Below are positions 10,717-19,587 of a DNA stretch of 64,000 nucleotides, one piece after another (the first letter of the stretch is position 1; the number at the start of each line of letters is the position of its first letter). Below the pieces are notes generated by a model. The model was not told the DNA's origin. It was given only the letters and a program-made list of their open reading frames with translations, and made no database searches. The translations under genes were made by a program, and so were the position numbers. Origin of the DNA: Anderseniella sp963787895 (GTDB lineage Bacteria > Pseudomonadota > Alphaproteobacteria > Rhizobiales > Aestuariivirgaceae); assembly GCA_963787895.1 (NCBI GenBank), contig CAWBEX010000007.1, positions 186,001 through 250,000 on the forward strand, in the 5' to 3' direction.

Positions 10717-11400
10717 ATGTGTGGTCTTTACAGCTTTCGCAAATCGCCTGAAGAGGTCAAGGCAATGTTCGGATATCCCGAACAGCCGAATTTTCCGCCG
10801 CGTGATCATGTCGCCCCTGGCCAGCCCATTGCAATAGTCCGCGGCGAGGGTGATGAGCGTCACTTTGCACTGGTGCGCTGGGGTTTTGTGCCTTCGTGGA
10901 CAAAGGAAATGAAATCCAGCAAGCCATTGATCAATGCACGCTCTGAAACCGTGTATGAAAAACCATCATTTCGTCATGCCATCAGGCGTCGCCGGTGTCT
11001 CATCCCTGCAGATGGCTTCTACGAATGGAAAGGCGATATACCAGGTCGCAAACAACCGTTTCACATTACCAGACCCGATGACGGCTTGTTTGCTTTCGGT
11101 GGCATCTGGGAACATTGGACCTCACCGGATGGATCGGAACTGGAAAGTGCTGCCATTTTGACAACCGAACCCAATGCCATGATAGCCAGGATCCACACCC
11201 GCATGCCGGTGGTCATCAATCCTGAGAATTTCACTGCATGGCTCGATCATTCAAGGCCAGACGGAAAGTCGGTTCAGGCCTTGATGCAACCTGTGGAAGA
11301 CGGGTATTTCATGGCACTGGAAACGGAGATGCCACGTCCCGTACGCAAACCAAAGCCTGAGCCAGTGAAGAAACCGGATGACCAAATGAAGCTATTCTAG
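10717..11400 (+). CDS. SRAP-domain protein (YedK/HMCES family, abasic-site shield)
   Basis: 227 residues from ATG 10717, chosen because family members must begin Met-Cys: after Met removal, Cys2 forms the thiazolidine crosslink to abasic sites in single-stranded DNA. Seen: MCGLYSF; WGFVPSWTK near residue 53; INARSETV with the conserved Asn; ALRR-equivalent AIRRRRCLIPADGFYEWK with catalytic Glu near residue 105; and IHTRMPVVI with the active-site His. The C-terminal tail is Lys/Pro-rich (PRPVRKPKPEPVKKPDDQ). The protein protects abasic sites at replication forks. It sits head-to-head with a Nudix gene. Longer upstream frames to 10411 are the antisense of that Nudix gene. Confidence 0.93.
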   Translation: MCGLYSFRKSPEEVKAMFGYPEQPNFPPRDHVAPGQPIAIVRGEGDERHFALVRWGFVPSWTKEMKSSKPLINARSETVYEKPSFRHAIRRRRCLIPADGFYEWKGDIPGRKQPFHITRPDDGLFAFGGIWEHWTSPDGSELESAAILTTEPNAMIARIHTRMPVVINPENFTAWLDHSRPDGKSVQALMQPVEDGYFMALETEMPRPVRKPKPEPVKKPDDQMKLF

Positions 11401-11401
11401 C

Positions 11402-11827
11402 TCATTCAGAAATGAGCTTGCGTGCCATGCACAATCTCGGTTCAACTTCATAGCCAAGCTTTTCATAGAATGTACGAACGCCCTCATTGTCGGCACGCAC
11501 CAGCAAATTCAGCTTCCAGACACCCTTGTCTTTCAACCAGTGCTCGGCGGCACGCATCGCAGCACTTCCAAGTCCTTTACCCCGATAGTTCGGGTGGCAC
11601 GCCACATAGTAGACAATGCCGCGGTGCCCATCATGGCCAGTCATTACCGAGGCAATGACCGTTTCTCCATCAACCGCCACGAGCACTTCCGATGCCGGCC
11701 CCAAGCGCGCAAACGCAATGTCCTTCTCTGGGTCATTCCAGGGTTTGGTCAGGTCGCACGACTTCCACAGATCAATCAGGCTGTTTACTTCGCCGTCACC
11801 AACAGGTCTGAACTCCAGCGCCGCCAT
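11402..11827 (-). CDS. GNAT family acetyltransferase (YpeA-like)
   Basis: 141 residues from ATG 11827; a TTG six bases upstream is also possible. The GNAT acetyl-CoA loop is visible as HPNYRGKGLGSAAMRAAEHWL near residues 85-105, preceded by GIVYYVACH (beta-4) and followed by NLLVRADNEGVRTFYEKLGYE. The opening EFRPVGDGEVNSLIDLWKSC and DLTKPWNDPEKDI closely resemble E. coli YpeA. The substrate is unknown. Its start lies two bases after the TGA of the upstream flavoprotein gene (TGATCATG), so it is probably the last gene of a tsaC-oxidase-acetyltransferase operon. It ends next to the end of the convergent SRAP gene. Confidence 0.9.
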   Translation of the reverse strand: MAALEFRPVGDGEVNSLIDLWKSCDLTKPWNDPEKDIAFARLGPASEVLVAVDGETVIASVMTGHDGHRGIVYYVACHPNYRGKGLGSAAMRAAEHWLKDKGVWKLNLLVRADNEGVRTFYEKLGYEVEPRLCMARKLISE

Positions 11828-11829
11828 GA

Positions 11830-13227
11830 TCAAAGCACCTTGCCGGGGTTCATGATGCCGTTGGGATCAATAAGCTGTTTGACCCCGCGCATCATGGCAA
11901 GCTCAACCGGTTGTTTGGTGGCCGCCATTTCATCGCGCTTCAAAGTGCCTATGCCGTGTTCGGCGCTGATCGAGCCGCCCAAATCACGCACGATATCGTG
12001 TACCTTAGCGCTGACCGCCTCCCATTGGGCCAGGAATGCCTCTTTGTCGGCATCTGTGGGCTGGGAGATGTTGAAGTGAATGTTACCATCACCGATGTGG
12101 CCGAACGGGACCGGACGGCAACCCGGGATCATCCTTTCAACCAGTTCCGACGCAGCGCCGATGAAATCCGGCACCCTGGAGACAGGCACTGCTACATCGT
12201 GCTTGATTGAACCACCTTCCAGTCGCTGCACTTCTGACATCGCTTCACGAATACGCCAAAGATCCCGTGCAGCTTGAGAATTGGGTGCAATTGTTGCATC
12301 CACGAGTAAACCTTCTTCAAAAGCGGCCTCCATCATGTGCGTGGCGGTGGCGTCCAATGCCCCAGCCTCGCCATATCCGGCAAGCTCCAAGAGCACATAC
12401 CAGTTTGCCGGCGCATCCAGTGGATCGCGGCAGCCAGCATGCTTGAGGGTCATCTCAACTCCGTTGCGCGGCATGATCTCGAAAGCGACGACATTGCCCC
12501 CGCTCATTCGCTTGGCAAGTGACAGAAGCTCCAGTGCGGCTGCCGGATCTGGCACTGCACCAAATACAGTGGCACGGTCGGACGCAGCTGGCAGCAGCTT
12601 CATTGAGGCGGCCGTGATGATCCCCAATGTGCCTTCCGAGCCGATGAACAGGTGCTTCAGGTCATAGCCCGTGTTGTCCTTGCGCAGGCACTTTAGGCCG
12701 TTCCAGACCTCACCAGAGGGCAGTGCCACCTCAAGGCCAAGGCACAGGTCGCGAGTGGTGCCGTACGCCAGCACGTTGATACCACCGGCATTGGTGGCCA
12801 GGTTGCCGCCGACCTGGCAGGTGCCTTGCGAGGCAATCCACAAGGGAAACATCAGATCTTTGGCTAGGGCTGCATCCTGAGCGGCCTGGAGCGTGACGCC
12901 GGCTTCCAGAGTGATGCACTGATCGGCTTCGTCCAGCCTGCGAATTCGGTTCAACCTTGCAAGCGAGACAATCACTTCGCCCGCGGGTATCTGCCCGCCA
13001 ACCAGCCCGGTGTTGCCACCTTGAGGAACAATTCCGGTGCCAGTCTCGTTGGCCAGGCTCAGTATTTGGCCGACTTGGCCGGGTGTGCCCGGCTTCAAGA
13101 CTAGCGGCGAAGAGCCGATGAATTTGCCACGTGGTTCCTGCAGGTAGGGCTGCATTTCCGCTTCGCTGGCAATAGCGTTGCTGTCCCCAACGATAGCGAT
13201 GAACTTGTTGTGCAGTTCCTGGTTCAT
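11830..13227 (-). CDS. FAD-linked 2-hydroxyacid dehydrogenase (GlcD/D2HGDH/D-LDH family)
   Basis: 465 residues. N-terminal PCMH-type FAD domain: KPGTPGQVGQILSLANETG, then VPQGGNTGLVGGQIPAGEV near residue 65 with the diphosphate loop. The C-terminal FAD-oxidase domain carries GHIGDGNIHFNIS near residue 385 (metal-ligand His residues) and SAEHGIGTLKRDEM near 425. The length and these motifs match the D-2-hydroxyglutarate/D-lactate dehydrogenase group, which passes electrons to a flavoprotein or quinone acceptor. Which 2-hydroxy acid is used cannot be decided. The ATG overlaps the TGA of tsaC by four bases (ATGA), and the following acetyltransferase starts two bases after its stop, so co-translation is likely. 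Confidence 0.9.
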   Translation of the reverse strand: MNQELHNKFIAIVGDSNAIASEAEMQPYLQEPRGKFIGSSPLVLKPGTPGQVGQILSLANETGTGIVPQGGNTGLVGGQIPAGEVIVSLARLNRIRRLDEADQCITLEAGVTLQAAQDAALAKDLMFPLWIASQGTCQVGGNLATNAGGINVLAYGTTRDLCLGLEVALPSGEVWNGLKCLRKDNTGYDLKHLFIGSEGTLGIITAASMKLLPAASDRATVFGAVPDPAAALELLSLAKRMSGGNVVAFEIMPRNGVEMTLKHAGCRDPLDAPANWYVLLELAGYGEAGALDATATHMMEAAFEEGLLVDATIAPNSQAARDLWRIREAMSEVQRLEGGSIKHDVAVPVSRVPDFIGAASELVERMIPGCRPVPFGHIGDGNIHFNISQPTDADKEAFLAQWEAVSAKVHDIVRDLGGSISAEHGIGTLKRDEMAATKQPVELAMMRGVKQLIDPNGIMNPGKVL

Positions 13228-14174
13228 TCCGTATCTCGGGGAGCAGCGGCACGTCTCAGCCGGTCATTTATGGCAATCCCCAGGCCTTCTTCGGGAATTG
13301 GCGCAACAGCGATGCTGTCTGCACCAAGCATATCCAGGGTATGTAACATTGCAAACAGGTTGCCAGCGGCCTCACGCAGGTCCTTGGTGCGTGATAGGTT
13401 GCGCAGTATGTAGGCTTCCGGTTCCTTCTTGCCGAACGCAAGATAAGCTTCACCCGGCAGCGGCTCCTTGATGTTCAGCCGCACTGTGGCGTTGGGTGCA
13501 TAGTGGCTTGCAAGCTGGCCTGGTGAGATGGGATCATTTGTCGAGCCTGAATACACGGCGATCTTCCTGCCCAGCACTTCGTACACCCGTTCGGCGGTGA
13601 TGCCGCCGGGCCGCAGCAGGATCGGTTCACCATCGAGACATCCGACGATGGTTGATTCAAGACCGATTTCGCAAGCGCCTCCGTCAAGCACACCCCAAAT
13701 ACTTTCACCCAGCCCGGCGAGAACATGCTCCGATCTGGTTGGGCTGATGTGACCGGAAATATTGGCGCTCGGTGCGACGACAGGGCGGCCGGCAAGTAGC
13801 AGCAGTTCGCGTGCCTGCTCATGTGACGGCACCCGGATGGCAATGGATGAAAGACCTGCGCTGGCCAGCTTGCTGACAGGGCAGTCTACAGTGCGTTCAA
13901 CAACCAGGGTCAGCGGTCCGGGCCACAGCGCTTCGGCCAGCTTGCGGGCATCGTCATTCAATACACCGAGTTTTTCAGCCTCGGCCAGCGAGGTGACGTG
14001 CACGATCAGCGGGTTGAACGAGGGACGGCCCTTGGCTTCATACACTGCAGCAACAGCCTTGCCGTTTAGCGCATCGGCACCGAGGCCATAAACAGTCTCG
14101 GTGGCGAATGCCACCAGCTTGCCCTCCCTGAGGGCAGCAGCAGCAGCTGTGATGTCTTTCGTGACTTGGCTCAT
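13224..14174 (-). CDS. tsaC: Threonylcarbamoyl-AMP synthase (TsaC/Sua5 family)
   Basis: 316 residues from ATG 14174, the length of the two-domain Sua5 form. It makes threonylcarbamoyl-AMP from threonine, bicarbonate and ATP for the t6A37 modification of ANN-decoding tRNAs. The YrdC domain is clear: KLVAFATETVYGLGADA near the N-terminus, KGRPSFNPLIVHV, LWPGPLTLV, SIAIRVPSH, and APSANISGHISPT near residue 150. A linker and the Sua5 C-terminal domain follow (SPGQLASHYAP). The frame is open far upstream to 14489 but that runs into the divergent acyl-CoA dehydrogenase gene and lacks family similarity. Promoters for both genes should lie in 14175-14268. Confidence 0.94.
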   Translation of the reverse strand: MSQVTKDITAAAAALREGKLVAFATETVYGLGADALNGKAVAAVYEAKGRPSFNPLIVHVTSLAEAEKLGVLNDDARKLAEALWPGPLTLVVERTVDCPVSKLASAGLSSIAIRVPSHEQARELLLLAGRPVVAPSANISGHISPTRSEHVLAGLGESIWGVLDGGACEIGLESTIVGCLDGEPILLRPGGITAERVYEVLGRKIAVYSGSTNDPISPGQLASHYAPNATVRLNIKEPLPGEAYLAFGKKEPEAYILRNLSRTKDLREAAGNLFAMLHTLDMLGADSIAVAPIPEEGLGIAINDRLRRAAAPRDTE

Positions 14175-14268
14175 TCCCGGCGCTATCTGTATGTGATCAG
14201 TTGCAATCAGCGCATGGCTTGCAGCGTCTGGGCCTGCGCCGTCAAGACAACAATTTTCTGGAGGGTTC

Positions 14269-16026
14269 ATGTTCAAGCCGCAAACCGCCGCCCTGATGGG
14301 TACTCTCAACGATACAGCCGGGTTGCCCGGGTTGCTGGATGCTGGCATTTTTGGCGACTTGAGTGAGGACGTGATCTTCCAGATTATCGAGGAAGCGGGC
14401 CGTTTTGCAGGCGCTGTCATCGCTCCACTCAACCAGCAGGGCGACAGGCATGGCTGCAGGCTGGATCCGCAAACCCACGCTGTTGCCACCGCACCGGGCT
14501 GGCGTGAAGCCTACAGGCAATGGTGCGATGCGGGCTGGGCGTCACTTCCCTGCACACACGAACATGGCGGGCAGGGCTTGCCGACCATGGTGTCGCTGGC
14601 CGTACAGGAATTATGGAACACTGCCTGCAATGCTTATGGTATCGGAACACTGCTCACGCAAGGCGCTGTCGAGGCGATCGAGACGTACGCGTCGGATGAT
14701 TTGAAGTCAATCTATCTGCCGAAAATGGTGTCAGGTGAATGGACCGGCACCATGAACCTGACAGAATCACAGGCAGGGTCCGATCTATCTGGCGTCAAGG
14801 CGCAGGCCAGACCCAACGGTGACGGCACCTATTCCGTTTCAGGCACGAAAATCTTCATTACATATGGAGAACATGATCTGACGGACAACATTGTTCATCT
14901 TGTGCTGGCGCGACTGCCGGGAGCAGCAGAAGGCACTCGCGGCATTTCCATGTTCCTGGTGCCAAAATTCCTGCTGAATGGAGATGGCTCGCCGGGCAAG
15001 CGCAATGACGTAAATTGCATTGGGCTGGAGCACAAGCTGGGCATCCACGGCTCACCGACCTGCACGATGCGCTATGGCGATGAAGGTGGTGCTGTTGGCT
15101 GGCTTATCGGTGAAGAAGGGCGCGGGCTCAATTGCATGTTCACGATGATGAACAACGCTCGCCTCCATGTTGGCATGCAGGGCGTAGCCATTGCTGAACG
15201 CGCATATCAACAAGCGCTTGGGTTTGCCCAGGAACGCCGGCAGGGCCGCCGCAAGGGTAGCGTTGAAGCCATGCCGATTATCGAGCATCCAGACGTGCGC
15301 CGTATGCTCATGGACATGAAGGTGAAAACGCAAGCGGCCCGCAGCATCTGTTATCTGACCGCCTGCGCTACTGACTTGTCGCGCTGTTCAAGCAGTGAAA
15401 GTGAACGTCATGCCAATGCAAACCTGGCGGCGTTGCTGACCCCCGTTGCCAAGGCCTTCAGCACCGACATAGGAGTTGAGGTGGCATCTGAAGGTGTGCA
15501 GGTCCATGGTGGTATGGGCTACATTGAAGAAACCGGCGCTGCTCAGCATTTGCGCGATGCGCGCATAACACCGATCTACGAAGGCACCAATGGCATTCAG
15601 GCGCTTGATCTGGTCACCCGCAAGTTGCCGCTTGAAGACGGCGAAACGCTGAAGACCTTGCTGGGCGATATCACCCAGCTTGCAAGTGAGCTCGGCGCTG
15701 TGGGGTCTGAACTTCATCAGGCCACTGAAGCAATGGGCAGCACATCGCGTCACGTTGGTGACTGGCTAAGGGCCGGTGACGAGCGCGCCATTGCTGCGGC
15801 TACGCCTTACCTCAGGCTGTGCGGCTTGACGATTGGCGCATATGGACTGGGCAAGGCAGCGCTTGCTGCGCGCGGCCGCAATGCACCCGATGCAGCTCAA
15901 AAGGCAAAGATGTTCGATTATTTTTCGAAACTGCACCTGCCGCAGGTAGCAGCCCTTGGCAACATTGTTGCACACGGCGCCGCAGTAATTGCCGATATTG
16001 ATGAAGGCGTGCTTTTAGCGCAGTAG
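14269..16026 (+). CDS. Acyl-CoA dehydrogenase, long form (DmdC-like family)
   Basis: 585 residues, longer than the ordinary 380-400, as in the branch that includes 3-methylmercaptopropionyl-CoA dehydrogenase (DmdC). Start ATG 14269 follows TCTGGAGGG. Features: N-terminal helical part; MVSGEWTGTMNLTESQAGSD near residue 155, the FAD/substrate sheet; GTKIFITYGEHDLTDN; KLGIHGSPTCTMRYG; QGVAIAERAYQQAL; VHGGMGYIEETGAAQHLRDA; and ITPIYEGTNGIQALD with the catalytic Glu near residue 440. A C-terminal helical extension of about 130 residues is family-typical. It oxidises an acyl-CoA at the alpha-beta bond using FAD, passing electrons to ETF. The exact acyl group is not determined; no dmd gene cluster surrounds it. 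Confidence 0.92.
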   Translation: MFKPQTAALMGTLNDTAGLPGLLDAGIFGDLSEDVIFQIIEEAGRFAGAVIAPLNQQGDRHGCRLDPQTHAVATAPGWREAYRQWCDAGWASLPCTHEHGGQGLPTMVSLAVQELWNTACNAYGIGTLLTQGAVEAIETYASDDLKSIYLPKMVSGEWTGTMNLTESQAGSDLSGVKAQARPNGDGTYSVSGTKIFITYGEHDLTDNIVHLVLARLPGAAEGTRGISMFLVPKFLLNGDGSPGKRNDVNCIGLEHKLGIHGSPTCTMRYGDEGGAVGWLIGEEGRGLNCMFTMMNNARLHVGMQGVAIAERAYQQALGFAQERRQGRRKGSVEAMPIIEHPDVRRMLMDMKVKTQAARSICYLTACATDLSRCSSSESERHANANLAALLTPVAKAFSTDIGVEVASEGVQVHGGMGYIEETGAAQHLRDARITPIYEGTNGIQALDLVTRKLPLEDGETLKTLLGDITQLASELGAVGSELHQATEAMGSTSRHVGDWLRAGDERAIAAATPYLRLCGLTIGAYGLGKAALAARGRNAPDAAQKAKMFDYFSKLHLPQVAALGNIVAHGAAVIADIDEGVLLAQ

Positions 16027-16039
16027 CTGCAGATGCAAA

Positions 16040-17038
16040 CTATACCAGCGCGAAAACTTCTGTGTCCGGCTCCCGGTCATGCCTGAAAGAGTTGTGCGTT
16101 GCGACAACGCACAATGCAGCGACGTCTTCACCTCGGTCCTGCCGCAACGTGCATGGTGTAATTCTGATGCCGCTAAAGCCGGCCTCCATCAGCAGCGTCT
16201 CAATGTAGTTTTGCGAGTGGGCAAATCGTCTGCTATCGCGAAGTTCGACCGGGTGATCTCCGGTCTCAACGGTAAAACCAAGTATGCCGTGCTGAGACAT
16301 TGAGTTTTTGCACCATCCAACGATGCGCTCAAGTGCGCCGAGGTACATGAACACGTCAGCTGCCACGATAAGATCATAGCCTGAGCTGCCGACCTGCAAC
16401 TGGGCAATGTCTTGTTTTGACAGCGCATCATAGATGTTCTTCCGCCGCGCCTGCGCCAGCATCCCCGCTGAAATGTCGTAGCCTTCCAGCCGGTCGCAGA
16501 ACGGCCGGATAGCAACGCCCATCAGCCCGGTACCGCAGCCAAGATCAAGCCCAAGCCGGGCGTGGCTGAAGCCCTGTTCCAACAGAGCCTGCAAAATGAT
16601 CTCAGGACCCCGGTAGTTGAGCTTTTCAACCAGCGATTCTTCGAAATGCGGAGCGTACTGGTCGAACAGGTTTTCAACGAACCGGGTCGGCATGGTGTCA
16701 TGTATCCCGGTTGCAAGCAGCAGATCACGTTTCAGGCCAGCTCCCAATGGGTCCGTTGGGTCAACCATTACAGAGCGGTCCCATGCTTGCGCGGCGCCGT
16801 CTGTGTTGTTAGCAAGTTGTAGCAGTTCACCGAGGCGGAACCAGCCAGCCGCCCAGTCGGGTGTCAGTTCAAGGGCACCGGTAAATACCTCTATTGCCGC
16901 GTCCAGATCACCAGCCTCAGCCAGCCCTTCTGCATATGCGGCGCGCCGGTCTGCACGCGGGTCGCGCGAAGGAAAAGCAATTGATGCCAAGTTCAACTCT
17001 GTCTGAAAAAGGACTTTCCCATGTGCATTGAACAGCAC
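16040..17038 (-). CDS. TPR-containing SAM-dependent methyltransferase
   Basis: 332 residues from GTG 17038; no ATG is available near the start, so the exact start is uncertain. The N-terminal 100 residues look like two or three TPR helices (AAYAEGLAEAGDLDAAIEVF, LTPDWAAGWFRLGELLQLAN). A class I methyltransferase domain follows: motif I LGLDLGCGTGLMGVAI near residue 165, then LEGYDISAGMLAQARRK, YDLIVAADVFMYLG, and GFTVETGDHP. The acceptor is unknown. It is convergent with the acyl-CoA dehydrogenase, ending 13 bases from it, and divergent from the deacetylase gene at 17210. Confidence 0.82.
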   Translation of the reverse strand: MLFNAHGKVLFQTELNLASIAFPSRDPRADRRAAYAEGLAEAGDLDAAIEVFTGALELTPDWAAGWFRLGELLQLANNTDGAAQAWDRSVMVDPTDPLGAGLKRDLLLATGIHDTMPTRFVENLFDQYAPHFEESLVEKLNYRGPEIILQALLEQGFSHARLGLDLGCGTGLMGVAIRPFCDRLEGYDISAGMLAQARRKNIYDALSKQDIAQLQVGSSGYDLIVAADVFMYLGALERIVGWCKNSMSQHGILGFTVETGDHPVELRDSRRFAHSQNYIETLLMEAGFSGIRITPCTLRQDRGEDVAALCVVATHNSFRHDREPDTEVFALV

Positions 17039-17209
17039 CGGGCAAGTATCACTGCATCCGTCAACTGTGCAGCGGCGCCATTAGACCGCGGCCGCAGAAA
17101 CTGTCAACAACCAACATCACCTGAAAGGAAAACCGGCATGCAGGCTTGATTGTGTGTCATGAATGCCGTCACAATCACCTGACGATACCATTCCCCCGCC
17201 GGAGATTTG

Positions 17210-18175
17210 ATGAGTACCCTGCTTCTGCACCATGACGTCTTCACCGAGCATGAGCCACCCGAAGGTCATCCGGAGCGCGCCGACCGCATGCGTGCTGTTG
17301 AGCGCATTCTGTCACATCCGCACTTTGAAGATTTGCGGCGCGAAGATGCTCCGATGGGGCAGCGTGAACACGCTCTGCTTGTGCATTCTGAGGATTATGT
17401 TCATTCGATAGAGCAATCCAGCCCGGCTGAAGGCGAAGTGGCAATAGATCCGGATACATGGATGAACCCTTCATCGCTGGAGGCCGCCTACCGCGCTGTT
17501 GGCGCGGGCACCCGTGCCGTGGATGCAGTGCTTAACTTGGAGGTGCACAACGCGTTCTGTGCGGTACGCCCGCCAGGCCACCACGCTGAAGCGAACCGAG
17601 CCATGGGGTTTTGCCTGTTCAGCTCCATCGCTATCGCTGCAAACTATGCCCGTGAAACTTACGGGCTTGAGCGCGTCGCGGTGGTGGATTTCGACGTGCA
17701 TCACGGCAATGGCACACAAGACATATTCTGGTCTGATGAAGACCTGTTCTTCGGCTCCACCCACCAAATGCCGTTGTTTCCGGGCTCAGGTGCTGTATCG
17801 GAAACTGGAGAGGGCAACATTTTCAATGCGCCACTTAGTGCAGGTGACGGTGGCGACATGTTCCGCGAGGCAATGCTGTCGCGCATTTTTCCGGCGCTCG
17901 ATGCATTCCAGCCGGAACTGCTGCTGATCTCTGCTGGCTTCGATGCCCATCATCGCGATCCACTCGGCTCATTGAACCTCACCGAGGAAGATTTTGCCTG
18001 GGCTACCTTGCGCCTGATGGATCTGGCTGCAAAGCATTGTGATGGACGTATCGTCTCCATGCTGGAAGGCGGCTATGATCTGGCCGGACTGTCCAGCTCT
18101 GTAGGTGTTCATGTAAAGGCATTGATGCACGGCACTGGCGAGGCCGCACAACCGGTTGACGAGGATGAATACTGA
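17210..18175 (+). CDS. Histone deacetylase-family amidohydrolase
   Basis: 321 residues from ATG 17210 with GGAG 5 bases upstream; a TTG immediately before it is in frame but less likely. It has the zinc deacetylase core: RPPGHHAEANRAMGFCLFSS near residue 122 with the catalytic His pair, VVDFDVHHGNGTQDIFW near 162 with Asp/His zinc ligands, and SAGFDAHHRDPLG near 245 with the third ligand Asp. The substrate could be an acetylated polyamine, acetoin-related compound or acetyl-lysine; bacterial members differ. The TGA overlaps the ATG of xseB (TGATG), so xseB translation is coupled to it. Confidence 0.93.
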   Translation: MSTLLLHHDVFTEHEPPEGHPERADRMRAVERILSHPHFEDLRREDAPMGQREHALLVHSEDYVHSIEQSSPAEGEVAIDPDTWMNPSSLEAAYRAVGAGTRAVDAVLNLEVHNAFCAVRPPGHHAEANRAMGFCLFSSIAIAANYARETYGLERVAVVDFDVHHGNGTQDIFWSDEDLFFGSTHQMPLFPGSGAVSETGEGNIFNAPLSAGDGGDMFREAMLSRIFPALDAFQPELLLISAGFDAHHRDPLGSLNLTEEDFAWATLRLMDLAAKHCDGRIVSMLEGGYDLAGLSSSVGVHVKALMHGTGEAAQPVDEDEY

Positions 18176-18423
18176 TGACTGACAAGGCACCCGCCATATC
18201 GGAGATGACATTCGAAGCTGCGTTGGCTGAGTTGGAAGGCATCGTCGAGCAGCTTGAGGCCGGCAAGGTTTCGCTGGAAGACTCTATTGCGATTTATGAA
18301 CGCGGCGAGAAGCTGAAAGGCCATTGCGACAAACTGCTCAAGGCGGCAGAAGCGCGAATTGAAAAGATCACGTTGAAGAAGGACGGGGCGGTTGGGGGCA
18401 CTGAGCCATTGGATGTGGATTGA
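18175..18423 (+). CDS. xseB: Exodeoxyribonuclease VII small subunit
   Basis: 82 residues, normal for XseB. The family core is seen as MTFEAALAELEGIVEQLE, GKVSLEDSIAIYERGEKLK and HCDKLLKAAEARIEKI, forming the helical hairpin that binds the large subunit XseA. ExoVII degrades single-stranded DNA to acid-soluble oligonucleotides in repair. The ATG overlaps the stop of the deacetylase gene by one base. xseA is not in the window. The C-terminal tail KKDGAVGGTEPLDVD is variable in the family. Confidence 0.95.
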   Translation: MTDKAPAISEMTFEAALAELEGIVEQLEAGKVSLEDSIAIYERGEKLKGHCDKLLKAAEARIEKITLKKDGAVGGTEPLDVD

Positions 18424-18455
18424 ACTGAGCGAAATGGCGGTGCGTATTGGCGTCT

Positions 18456-19505
18456 ATGGTGAACAGACTCGATAAGATTGCCTATATGGCTCGGCAGGGT
18501 GCTCGCGTGGCCTGGTACATGGGTCATGGACTTGCCGCAGGACAGTTCCGCCAGACCAAGCCGGGCACTTCGGAAACAGCGCGGGAACGTCCCCGCGAAA
18601 AGGGGCCTGGCCTTGAGCGTTTGCTGCGCGAACTTGCCAACACCTTTCAGCGCGACCTCGACAATGTGGCGGCCGGGCATTACCCGTTACCACGCGATGC
18701 TGATGGTTCGCCGGCACGCTTGTTGAAAACCTCCCGTGCCTTTCTGGCCGATGTGCCCGTTGCTGCTGAACGCAAGGCTAAAGGTGGGGGCACCGAAGTT
18801 TATTCGCCAGACAAGGCGGAGGAATTGCCGGCCTACTTCCTGCAGAACTTTCACTATCAGACCGGCGGTTACCTGACCGAAGACTCTGCTGAAATTTATG
18901 ACATGCAGACTGAGGTGCTGTTTTCCGGTTCTACCAATGCCATGCGCCGGGAATGTCTCGTGCCGCTCGCGCACTACATGAAGGGCAAGGACCAGCGCAA
19001 GGTGATGGTGGCTGACATTGCCTGCGGCACGGGCCGGTTTGGCCGTTTCATCAAGCAGGCCTATCCGCGTATAAACCTCACATTGTCAGACCTGTCGGCT
19101 GCTTATCTGGGCGAGGCTGAGCGCCACCTGAAAGGCTATTCAGGGGTGGATTTTCATGCTGCCAATGCTGAAAAGCTGCCATTTGAAGATGGCTCCCTTG
19201 ATGTGGTTACATCGATTTACCTGTTTCATGAAGTGCCACCCAAGGTGCGCCGCATCATCGCGGCGGAATTTGCCCGCGTGCTGAAACCAGGCGGCAGACT
19301 TGTTTTCATGGACAGCCTGCAACTTGGTGATGCCGCAGGTTTTGACGGCATGTTGCAGTCGTTCCCGGTGAATTTCCATGAGCCGTATTATGGCAGCTAC
19401 ATCAAGGAAGACCTGGCCACCATTTTTAACGAAGCCGGCCTGACTCATGTCGAAAGTCGTGCGGTTTTCCTGTCAAAGCTCGTAGTATGCGACAAATCTG
19501 AATAA
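18456..19505 (+). CDS. Class I SAM-dependent methyltransferase
   Basis: 349 residues from ATG 18456 (MVNRLDKIAYMARQGARVAW). The methyltransferase fold lies in the C-terminal half: motif I VADIACGTGRFGRFI near residue 185, NLTLSDLSAAYLGEAE, motif II region LPFEDGSLDVVTSIYLFHEV near 245, and LKPGGRLVFMDSLQLGD. This is a UbiE/COQ5-like Methyltransf_11 core. The N-terminal 150 residues are basic and partly helical with no recognised domain. The family is common in alphaproteobacteria without known substrate. It starts 32 bases after xseB in the same direction and may share its transcript. Confidence 0.86.
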   Translation: MVNRLDKIAYMARQGARVAWYMGHGLAAGQFRQTKPGTSETARERPREKGPGLERLLRELANTFQRDLDNVAAGHYPLPRDADGSPARLLKTSRAFLADVPVAAERKAKGGGTEVYSPDKAEELPAYFLQNFHYQTGGYLTEDSAEIYDMQTEVLFSGSTNAMRRECLVPLAHYMKGKDQRKVMVADIACGTGRFGRFIKQAYPRINLTLSDLSAAYLGEAERHLKGYSGVDFHAANAEKLPFEDGSLDVVTSIYLFHEVPPKVRRIIAAEFARVLKPGGRLVFMDSLQLGDAAGFDGMLQSFPVNFHEPYYGSYIKEDLATIFNEAGLTHVESRAVFLSKLVVCDKSE

Positions 19506-19587
19506 GGGATAATTAGTCCTGTTCGCCAGTTTTCTTTGACGGTGGCTTTCGGTGCATGAACACTTCTTGTTATATGCGGAGATTACC

